40,446 nucleotides of DNA from contig JADLGJ010000042.1 of the NCBI GenBank assembly GCA_020849375.1, positions 1 through 40,446 of the forward strand, given 5' to 3'. How positions within the stretch are numbered: position 1 is the first letter of the stretch; each line of letters begins with the position of its first letter. The notes beneath the pieces were generated by a model. It saw only the letters and a list, made by a program, of their open reading frames with translations. It did not search any database and was not told where the DNA came from. A program made the position numbers and the translations under genes. Positions 33,661-40,446 of this stretch are shown piece by piece. Source of the stretch: Candidatus Omnitrophota bacterium. Its GTDB lineage: Bacteria > Omnitrophota > Gorgyraeia > Zapsychrales > JANLHA01.

Positions 33661-35193
33661 ATGAAACCAGATAAAGTTTTGATTTTTGATACAACGTTGA
33701 GAGACGGCGAGCAGGCACCCGGTGCATCCATGAACAAGGATGAAAAGCTGGAGATCGCCTATGCCCTGGAACGTATGGGTGTTGATATTATTGAAGCCGG
33801 GTTTCCCATCAGCTCGCCGGGAGACTTCGAATCCGTACGCCAGGTGGCCAAAGCCATCAAGAATTCCACGGTATGCGGTTTGGCCCGCGCGATCCGCAAG
33901 GACATTGATGCGGCCTACGATGCGGTCAAGGTTGCCAAGAGCGGCCGTATCCATGTCTTTTTAGCCACGTCCAAGATCCACTTGGAACACAAATTCAAAA
34001 AATCACAGGACGAGATCTTGGCCATGGCCGTTGATGCGGTCAAGTACGCCAAGTCCAAGATCAGCAACGTCGAATTTTCGCCGGAAGATGCCAGCCGCAG
34101 TGAAAAGCAATTCTTGTACCGCGTTTTGGAAGCGGTCATTAAAGCCGGTGCCACGACCGTCAATATTCCTGATACCGTTGGATATAAGACACCGGATGAA
34201 TATGGCCAACTCTTTAGTGACATCCGCAACAATGTTCCCAATATCAATAAAGCGGTTATTTCCACCCATTGTCATGACGATTTAGGCATGGGCGTTGCCA
34301 ATTCTTTGGCGGCGATCAAGAGTGGCGCACGCCAGGTCGAATGTACCGTCAATGGGATCGGCGAACGCGCCGGTAATGCCGCGATGGAAGAGATCGTCAT
34401 GGCTTTGCAAACCCGCTCTGATTTCTATGGCTGCGACACCAATATCAATACGAAAGAAATTTACAAGATCTCCCGCTTGGTCAGTAAAATGACCGGTTTC
34501 TTGGTCCCGCCGAATAAAGCGATCGTCGGTGCCAATGCGTTTCGTCATGAAAGCGGCATTCATCAGGACGGGGTCTTGAAAGAGAAGTCAACATACGAGA
34601 TCATGAGCCCGGAATCGGTGGGTGTTCCCGTTGGTAATTTGTTCTTGGGCAAACATTCCGGCCGCCACGCGTTTAAAGTCCGTTTAAAAGCATTGGGTGT
34701 GGAGTTAAAAGATGCTGAATTGGACAAGGCGTTCGAAGAATTTAAGAAATTGGCCGACCAGAAAAAGCAGGTTTTTGATGAAGACTTAATGGCCATCGTC
34801 GAGGACGAAGTGAAAGTCATCAAGTCGACCTGGGAATTAGTGGATTTCACTAACGTCAGCGGCATGAACAAAGCGGCCAAGGTCGAAGTCACTTTGAAAT
34901 CCAAGGGCAAGAAAGTTTCGAAATCTTCCACTGGTGACGGTCCCGTTGACGCGTGTTACAAGGCCATTGATAAGATCACCGGCGTAAAAGGTGAACTCTT
35001 GGATTACGCCATTCAATCCGTCACCGAAGGCCAGGACGCTTTGGGTGAAGTCACGGTCAAGGTCAAAGTTGACGGGAAGAGTGTGATTTCCCGCGCGGCC
35101 AGCACCGACATCGTCGTGGCCTCTGCGAAAGCCTACCTCAACGCGATCAATAAAGTCATTGCAACCGTATCGGACCGGGCGCCGAAATCATGA
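33661..35193 (+). CDS. leuA: 2-isopropylmalate synthase
   Basis: A 510-residue enzyme condensing acetyl-CoA with 2-ketoisovalerate, the first step of leucine synthesis. The TIM-barrel motifs are [80 protein letters not shown] and [15 protein letters not shown]. The C-terminal leucine-feedback domain (from about residue 390) is present, so inhibition by leucine is expected. AAGGAAG is the SD. The stop overlaps the aroE ATG by 4 nt. Confidence 0.97.
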   Translation: MKPDKVLIFDTTLRDGEQAPGASMNKDEKLEIAYALERMGVDIIEAGFPISSPGDFESVRQVAKAIKNSTVCGLARAIRKDIDAAYDAVKVAKSGRIHVFLATSKIHLEHKFKKSQDEILAMAVDAVKYAKSKISNVEFSPEDASRSEKQFLYRVLEAVIKAGATTVNIPDTVGYKTPDEYGQLFSDIRNNVPNINKAVISTHCHDDLGMGVANSLAAIKSGARQVECTVNGIGERAGNAAMEEIVMALQTRSDFYGCDTNINTKEIYKISRLVSKMTGFLVPPNKAIVGANAFRHESGIHQDGVLKEKSTYEIMSPESVGVPVGNLFLGKHSGRHAFKVRLKALGVELKDAELDKAFEEFKKLADQKKQVFDEDLMAIVEDEVKVIKSTWELVDFTNVSGMNKAAKVEVTLKSKGKKVSKSSTGDGPVDACYKAIDKITGVKGELLDYAIQSVTEGQDALGEVTVKVKVDGKSVISRAASTDIVVASAKAYLNAINKVIATVSDRAPKS

Positions 35194-36050
35194 CCGCAGA
35201 GAAATCGACCTACGGAATCATTGGATATCCCGTCGAGCACAGCCTGTCGCCGTTGATGCATAATACGGCATTCAAAGAGCTGGGCGCGGATGCGGTCTAT
35301 AAACTTTTTCCGCTCCAAGCCGACGAGCTAGATCAATTTTTTAAAGACCTTAAAGACAAAAACTCTCCTATTTTTGGCTTGAATGTGACGGTCCCGTATA
35401 AAGAGATCGTAATCGAACATGTTGATGCTTTAAGTCCATTCGCCAAGAAGGCGATGTCGGTCAACACGATCGTTATTGATGAAGGCCGCAATCTGACCGG
35501 ATTTAATACCGACGGTCCGGGTTTCCTGGCGCATCTGGTGGAACTCCAATTTAATACTAAGGGAAAGCGGATCGCGATTTTAGGGGCAGGAGGGACGACC
35601 CGCTCGATCCTTGCATCGTTATGCCTTATCCCCGAAAGGCCGGAATCAATTAAGATCTATAATCGTACAGTGGAAAAAGCCAAACAACTCGTGAAAGACC
35701 TTTCTGCTCACATGGATGTCAGTAATGTCGAAGTTGAATCTTCAATCGATGATCTGAATATTGAATTATCTGATCTTTTGCTTAACACGACATCGGTCGG
35801 CTTGAAGGACCCTGATGATTGCCTTGTCGACGGAGAATTGATCCACGCGGATATGCTTGTTTATGATGTCGTGTATCAGCCGGCAGAGACGCTACTCCTT
35901 AAGTTGGCAAAACAACAGGGTGCAAAAACAGCGAATGGTTTGGGGATGTTGTTCTATCAAGGCATGTTGTCTCTGCAGCATTGGGCAGGCCAGGAAATAC
36001 CGCAGGACGTGAAAGATCAAGTCCGTAAAGCTTTAGAGAAAGGGCGCTAA
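35190..36050 (+). CDS. aroE: Shikimate dehydrogenase
   Basis: A 286-residue NADP-type dehydrogenase reducing 3-dehydroshikimate to shikimate. The substrate motif is GYPVEHSLSPLMHN. The catalytic pair is K71 in NVTVPYKE and D108 in FNTDGPGF. The cofactor fold is AILGAGGTTRSI. Length is normal. The gene overlaps leuA and is followed without gap by the prepilin peptidase. Shikimate kinase, a later step of the same pathway, begins 4.2 kb downstream. Confidence 0.96.
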   Translation: MTAEKSTYGIIGYPVEHSLSPLMHNTAFKELGADAVYKLFPLQADELDQFFKDLKDKNSPIFGLNVTVPYKEIVIEHVDALSPFAKKAMSVNTIVIDEGRNLTGFNTDGPGFLAHLVELQFNTKGKRIAILGAGGTTRSILASLCLIPERPESIKIYNRTVEKAKQLVKDLSAHMDVSNVEVESSIDDLNIELSDLLLNTTSVGLKDPDDCLVDGELIHADMLVYDVVYQPAETLLLKLAKQQGAKTANGLGMLFYQGMLSLQHWAGQEIPQDVKDQVRKALEKGR

Positions 36051-37106
36051 ATGTCGGAGGCCATGTTCATCGAAACGTTCGTTGTTTTTCTTGGCGCCTG
36101 TATCGGCAGTTTTTTGAACGTTTGTATTGTCCGCTTACCTAAAGAGCAGTCAGTGATCAGCCCGGGTTCGCATTGCATGTCCTGCAACAAACCAGTCGCG
36201 TGGTTCGATAATATTCCACTCCTTAGCTATCTTGCTCTCGGTGGTAAATGCCGCTATTGCAAAACACGGTATTCGGTCCGTTATTTTTTTATTGAGCTTT
36301 TGACCGCGGTCGCGTTTTGGGGATTTTATAAGATCTTCGGTTTTAGTGCTTTGACCGCGGCGTATTGGGTCATGGTCTCTGGTTTCATTGTGGCAACCTT
36401 CGTTGATTTCGAATACCGTATCATTCCCGATGAGGTCAGTGTCGGGGGGATGTTCGTTGGGTTCGCCCTGAGTCTTTTTATCCCGGAAATGCACGGTTTA
36501 GTGTCGCAAGGCACGCAATCCGGACAATGGCTAATCCATTTGAAATCATTGGGGCTGTCTTTGCTTGGAGCTTTAGCCGGAGGAGGATCCATCTATGCGA
36601 TGACGATGATAGGAAATTCCTTTATTCCGCGTTCGATGCGCCAGATCGAACACGCCACAAAGGAAGAATTTACCGACGCGCTTCACCCACTTAAGCCTGA
36701 GATCATTGAAGGGTTGTGGGACAATATGGTCCGCAGCGGGTACATGAATGACAATGGCGATATTTTGCAGGTTTTTTGGGATGTGAAAAAGGCGGATGAT
36801 TTGCAATTTGACCCGCAGTACGCGCAGTATAAGAGGAAGATCTTCCGGACCGTCATGATGGATACGACGGGTGGGGGAGACGTTAAATTGATGGGCATGG
36901 TCGGCGCGTTCATGGGATGGAAGCTGAGCTTATTGACCTTCTTTCTTGCCCCGTTCTTTGGTGCCACATACGGGATCATCGAAAAGCTCCGCACGAAAGA
37001 CAGCGCTATCGCTTATGGGCCATTTTTGGTCTTGGGAGCGCTGATGAGCTTGTTTTACGGTGAAAAGATCATGCTTTTCATCTTAAGCGGCTATTCTGTG
37101 CATTGA
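36051..37106 (+). CDS. Type IV prepilin peptidase with an inserted loop
   Basis: A 351-residue integral membrane aspartyl protease that processes and often N-methylates type IV prepilins and pseudopilins. GACIGSFLNVCIVRLP opens the N-terminal domain, and two Cys pairs (C42/C45, C67/C70) form the zinc-type ribbon. The catalytic Asp residues are in FVDFEYRIIPD (119-127) and TTGGGDVKL (D277). The gap between D119 and D277 is about 158 residues, against roughly 64 in the classical TcpJ enzyme; the extra part (about 190-272) is soluble and charged. It abuts aroE (start ATG directly after its stop). Type IV pili or a type II secretion system are implied but not encoded here. Confidence 0.93.
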   Translation: MSEAMFIETFVVFLGACIGSFLNVCIVRLPKEQSVISPGSHCMSCNKPVAWFDNIPLLSYLALGGKCRYCKTRYSVRYFFIELLTAVAFWGFYKIFGFSALTAAYWVMVSGFIVATFVDFEYRIIPDEVSVGGMFVGFALSLFIPEMHGLVSQGTQSGQWLIHLKSLGLSLLGALAGGGSIYAMTMIGNSFIPRSMRQIEHATKEEFTDALHPLKPEIIEGLWDNMVRSGYMNDNGDILQVFWDVKKADDLQFDPQYAQYKRKIFRTVMMDTTGGGDVKLMGMVGAFMGWKLSLLTFFLAPFFGATYGIIEKLRTKDSAIAYGPFLVLGALMSLFYGEKIMLFILSGYSVH

Positions 37107-37118
37107 GCCTAAATAAAT

Positions 37119-37147
37119 TTGTATTCCTTACCGCTCTCGTATATACT
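37119..37147 (+). promoter_or_regulatory. Sigma70-type promoter of the large secreted protein gene
   Basis: TTGTAT (37119-37124), 17 nt, TATACT (37142-37147). Transcription would begin near 37154, giving a leader of about 40 nt before ATG 37194. Confidence 0.7.
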
Positions 37148-37193
37148 ACGTACTAAACATACACAGTCCGTTTTAACTCCTAACTCTAGTGAT

Positions 37194-40100
37194 ATGAAGC
37201 ATTTTTGCGTCAATCAAACATCGTTTCTCCGCAAAGCGATCTCATTGTTCGTCATGAGCGCGTTTTTGTTCCAGCTCATCTTTTATCCTGCATCTGCGGT
37301 TCGCGCAGAACTTTTACCAAATCTACCCGCTCCGGGAACCATGGTTTCACTTACAGACCGCTTTGAGCCGCTGATGCTCCTTGGGATGGCGCTCAATGCT
37401 CAGAATCCACTGCTTTTCGAATTTTTGGTTGACCGCGGACAGGACCAGCCTGGGCAAGCGGAGTTTTCCAATACTAGCGATAAACTTGTGAAATATTTTC
37501 TTTCCGCAATGACGGTTCCCGATGCTGAAGCATGGGTGAACTTGTCCCCGTATGAGAACGACCGCATCATGCCTGATCAGTTAAGTACCACCGAGATGGG
37601 TAAAACGATGCTAGAACAGGATTACATTTTAAAGCAGCTTTCAGCATCGTTAACGAACCCGGACAAGGAGCTTGGGAAGAAATTCTGGGATGCAGTCAAG
37701 AAAAAAGCTTTGGAGCGGTTTGGGACGACCGAGCTCCCGATGAGTACGCTTAATAAAGTTTGGATCGTTCCACAAAAGGCGCTCGTCCTGGAAAAGGACC
37801 GTTTTGTTTTGATCGGCGAGAGTCGGCTGCAGGTCATGTTAGAGGAGGACTATAACACTTTAGCAACTGATCAAAAACAACCGTCAGGGACGGAAGATAA
37901 AATTGCCACGCTGTCCTCGGAAGTTTTTCGCGACATGATCCTGCCTGAGCTTGAAAAGGAAGTTAATGAAGGTTCAACGTTCTCGCCGGTGCGGCAGATC
38001 TATCATGCGGTTATTCTGGCAACCTGGTACAAAAAGAACCTCCGCGAATCATTGTTAGGTAAGGTTTATATTGATAAGAATAAAATTGCTGGTGTTGATA
38101 TAGAAGAAAAAGGCCTGAGAGAAAAAGTTTATAACCAGTATTTAAGTGCTTTCCAAAAGGGTGTATACAATTTGATCAAAGATGAGGTTGATATCGCCAG
38201 TAAGGAAGCCTTGCCGCGTAAGTATTTCTCCGGCGGGACGTCTTTCTCGGAAGTGGCTTCCTCGACGGTCGCAGAAGACATGGCCCGCCCCAGCACCAAC
38301 GGCCGGCGTGCGTTAAATCGAGTGAGAGAGACGATGGATAAGGGCCGTGTGTCATCGGTTGATGTCCAGTTAGCGGACAGTCCGGGGTTGGGAGACTTGT
38401 TGCGTAACAAAGCTATAGCATCGACTCCTCTTAAATATTATTTTGGTGAGAAAAGTAATGTTGGCCGCGGGATACATGTTCTAGAGGATGCATATCAGCT
38501 TTCAACTTTCCTCGGTCCGCGTAATGAAAAGGGGCCCGGCACGATTCTTTTGGTGGGCGCTGGATGGGGGGTCACCGCATTACAAATGGCTTTGCGTTAC
38601 CCTAATTTCACAATTTGGGTGGTCAATAAGGAAAAAGGGCTTTGGAATATTGCCAAGGCTATCACCCGGCTCAACCAATTTGAAAAAGATCGTTATTCGG
38701 ACCGGCAAATCGTCGAAGCGGTGCAGCGTATTAAAGTCGTTGAGGGTTTGGATATTGAGGATGACGGGGCAAGGCAACAAATGATGAGGACCGCGCCCAA
38801 TACGTTCGATGCCGTCATTGTTGAAACCAATGTGTCGTTGTACTTGACCGACCAAATTAGAGTTTTTGAGAAATTGTTCAATGAACGTTTGAAAGCGGAC
38901 GGGTTCTTTGCTTTTGAGGTTGCCTTTCCCAGTGCGTTTCAGGTTGGCGAGTCCACTGTCTCAGAGGAATTGGCGTTAGCGAGTATCGAACGTGCCTTTG
39001 CCGGTGTCGGCGATATTAAGTTGCAAGGTAAGAATGTCACCGCGTCTTATACTGTAGAACGCAAACAGCCTCAGCGAATAATAATTCCTTTAGAAAAAGA
39101 TTGGTTGCGCAGCGAAATGGTAGGCGGACAAGCCACTGATGAGCCGCGGGTGTTTCAGTCGAGGTATACGGTCAGAAGCTCTAGCGCGGTGACAGAGCAG
39201 GATATTCAGAGAGCTGTTGTTTTTTATGCGTTATTGATCTTTGGCCCGAACTCTCCCAAGGTATTGACAAGTCAAATTGTTATGGATTCAATTCCTGACG
39301 AGGAAAGAAGAGGCATGACCACAGAGATGGTCGGTGGTCATTTGCGTTCTTTGCTGGGGGAACCTGATGCACAAGGTCAATGGGATCGTAGTGGAGCAGT
39401 ATGGCGTGAACAGTTTGGGGTCGAAGTCATGAAGGCAATATTGGCTTTGGATTATGATACGATCAAAAACATATTTCTCGTCATGCCGGAAAGAACTGCT
39501 GAACAAGAAAGTGCACTATTGTCTCTTCGCCAGGATATTCTATCTCAGAAGCAGGGTGTGCAAATTCCTGATTCGCAAATTCTTTTAGCTTTGAAAGAAA
39601 GTCAATTAATGGGTCTTCTGGCAAATCCTCAGGCCTTGGTCTTTGTTCGGACGGTCATTAATGCCCATTTGACAATAATGTTTTCGCCGAAAATCTCAAA
39701 CGATATGCTGCCGGTTGAAATAACGATAAACAGATCAAAAAGGATCGTAAATGTTAGCAAGGGCATCGCTGGTGAGGGCGCCCCGTCACAGCAGTTGACT
39801 GATGAAATAGTCCGCTTGATGGCGAATTTAAAGGATATTCGTAATATTAACGAAGTTGAGAATGTTCTCGATGACCCTAATGCGCAAGTCGTTATTTATG
39901 GCCGCTCGACCCGGACGGTCATTGTCCCGCGTTATGTGAGATTGCAGTTGGTAAATAATAAACTTGAAGACCGTGAAATGGAAATTATGTTGAGCTCGTC
40001 CGGAGTTATTGATGCGGAAGCCCCGATCACTTCCGACGCTGGCATTGACCTTAAAAAAGGGGGTATTGATTTTAATCCTGCAGTATTCGACCTGCAGATC

Positions 40101-40259
40101 AAGCGCGATGGCAAAGGTGTCCCGTTACCGTTACCCCAGCAGAGTTTGGAAAATATTCATATTGAAGGGTTTTACCCCGTCATCATTAACATCCAGCCCG
40201 CAACGTTGCAAAATTTCCCCGTATTTTTAAGTGCTCTTGAAGCACAAAGTCCAGTTTGA
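37194..40259 (+). CDS. Large secreted protein with methyltransferase-like Rossmann motif and Omnitrophota-type tail
   Basis: A 1,021-residue exported protein of unknown function. Signal peptide residues 1-38 end in PASAVRAE, followed by LPNLPAPGTMVSLTDRFEPLMLLGM. The next ~350 residues are helical and charged. At about 447-475, GTILLVGAGWGVTALQMALRYP has the look of SAM-methyltransferase motif I, with FDAVIVETNVSLYLTDQIRVFEKLF later as a motif IV-V analogue. The last 66 residues (956-1021, GGIDFNPAVF ... VPLPLPQQ ... PVIINIQP) match a tail I recall at the end of other Omnitrophota secreted proteins. A cytosolic-type domain behind a signal peptide is odd. The start is ATG 37194; an upstream TTG is the promoter -35. 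No SD is strong. Confidence 0.8.
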   Translation: MKHFCVNQTSFLRKAISLFVMSAFLFQLIFYPASAVRAELLPNLPAPGTMVSLTDRFEPLMLLGMALNAQNPLLFEFLVDRGQDQPGQAEFSNTSDKLVKYFLSAMTVPDAEAWVNLSPYENDRIMPDQLSTTEMGKTMLEQDYILKQLSASLTNPDKELGKKFWDAVKKKALERFGTTELPMSTLNKVWIVPQKALVLEKDRFVLIGESRLQVMLEEDYNTLATDQKQPSGTEDKIATLSSEVFRDMILPELEKEVNEGSTFSPVRQIYHAVILATWYKKNLRESLLGKVYIDKNKIAGVDIEEKGLREKVYNQYLSAFQKGVYNLIKDEVDIASKEALPRKYFSGGTSFSEVASSTVAEDMARPSTNGRRALNRVRETMDKGRVSSVDVQLADSPGLGDLLRNKAIASTPLKYYFGEKSNVGRGIHVLEDAYQLSTFLGPRNEKGPGTILLVGAGWGVTALQMALRYPNFTIWVVNKEKGLWNIAKAITRLNQFEKDRYSDRQIVEAVQRIKVVEGLDIEDDGARQQMMRTAPNTFDAVIVETNVSLYLTDQIRVFEKLFNERLKADGFFAFEVAFPSAFQVGESTVSEELALASIERAFAGVGDIKLQGKNVTASYTVERKQPQRIIIPLEKDWLRSEMVGGQATDEPRVFQSRYTVRSSSAVTEQDIQRAVVFYALLIFGPNSPKVLTSQIVMDSIPDEERRGMTTEMVGGHLRSLLGEPDAQGQWDRSGAVWREQFGVEVMKAILALDYDTIKNIFLVMPERTAEQESALLSLRQDILSQKQGVQIPDSQILLALKESQLMGLLANPQALVFVRTVINAHLTIMFSPKISNDMLPVEITINRSKRIVNVSKGIAGEGAPSQQLTDEIVRLMANLKDIRNINEVENVLDDPNAQVVIYGRSTRTVIVPRYVRLQLVNNKLEDREMEIMLSSSGVIDAEAPITSDAGIDLKKGGIDFNPAVFDLQIKRDGKGVPLPLPQQSLENIHIEGFYPVIINIQPATLQNFPVFLSALEAQSPV

Positions 40260-40285
40260 CACCCCGTCAAATGCTATGTTAGAAT
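40256..40285 (+). promoter_or_regulatory. Promoter of shikimate kinase overlapping the previous stop
   Basis: TTGACA (40256-40261) overlaps the TGA of the secreted protein gene. After 18 nt comes TAGAAT (40280-40285) with the extended-10 TG (40277-40278). The expected transcription start is about 40291, the A of the aroK ATG. Confidence 0.6.
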
Positions 40286-40290
40286 TCCCC

Positions 40291-40446
40291 ATGTCAAAAA
40301 ACATTGTTCTTATTGGTTTTATGGGCGTCGGCAAATCATTAGTCGCCAAACACCTGTCCGGTAAGCTCGGGTTGCCGGTCATTTCAACGGATGAGATGAT
40401 CATCGCGAGTGAAGGTAAACCGATATCGAAGATCTTTCAAGATAAA
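40291..40446 (+). CDS. aroK: Shikimate kinase, N-terminal part
   Basis: The first 52 codons only; the gene runs past the window end. SKNIVLIGFMGVGKSLVAKHLSGKLGLPVISTDEMI shows the Walker A of shikimate kinase (GFMGVGKS) and the substrate/metal Asp in STDEMI. It phosphorylates shikimate at O3 in the chorismate pathway. No SD lies before ATG 40291; the best promoter predicts a transcript starting at or next to the ATG, so it may be leaderless. Family call is firm; other small P-loop kinases are less likely. Confidence 0.88.
   Translation, partial: MSKNIVLIGFMGVGKSLVAKHLSGKLGLPVISTDEMIIASEGKPISKIFQDK

Noticed and set aside
37119-37193. Upstream TTG start adding 25 residues to the large secreted protein
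   Set aside because: The TTG is part of a good -35 box and the added residues would precede a complete signal peptide, which starts at ATG 37194.

Overview
The window is about 40.4 kb of gene-dense DNA from an uncultivated Gram-negative bacterium, most likely a member of Candidatus Omnitrophota (OP3). That placement is inferred from three things: lpxB (a lipid A outer membrane); a large secreted protein whose last ~66 residues (GGIDFNP... VPLPLPQQ ... PVIINI) look like a tail I associate with Omnitrophota secreted proteins; and the overall mix of envelope, Bat and stand-alone PTS genes. The phylum call comes from memory of such proteins, not from a search. There is no phage, IS element, CRISPR array or rRNA, and no clear frameshifted gene.

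Layout. Positions 1-14736 run on the + strand: the tail of a YqeY/GatB-like protein, a polysaccharide deacetylase, a long GH94-like phosphorylase, a membrane sensor histidine kinase, and then a complete moxR-DUF58-DUF4381-batA-batB-batC-batD-batE cluster, ending in a small Cys-rich secreted protein. Positions 14731-19145 run on the - strand: Gfo/Idh oxidoreductase, lpxB, a DUF4914-like P-loop protein and a small beta-carbonic-anhydrase-like protein. From 19235 everything is + again: an MsbA-like ABC exporter, the rpsB-tsf-pyrH-frr operon with a structured leader, three tRNAs (Lys, Leu, Gly), a PtsN-like IIA with YvcK, HPr and Enzyme I, a nucleotidyltransferase, metK-ahcY (methyl cycle), an ATP-type pfkA, ilvC, leuA-aroE-prepilin peptidase, a ~1,021-residue secreted protein with an internal methyltransferase-like Rossmann motif, and the 5' end of shikimate kinase.

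The most unusual signal is a family of three intercistronic foldback elements (4257-4356, 7139-7264, 31371-31487). Each has near-perfect outer arms of 18-25 bp whose sequence is unique to that copy, and a second, also unique, inner stem. Between the stems lie two conserved unpaired strands, TTGCTCRAACAGT and AAACTCGC. Each element starts 11-14 nt after a stop codon and ends 11-14 nt before the next start codon. Conserved internal-loop sequence held between stems of unrelated but complementary sequence is the mark of a structure-selected element. The copy at 4257 is inverted relative to the other two.

Other points worth a look: the DUF4914/carbonic-anhydrase-like gene pair, an interrupted duplicate of the tRNA-Leu 3' end, a ~90-residue insertion in the prepilin peptidase, a deacetylase lacking the second metal-binding His, and a probable leaderless start for shikimate kinase.
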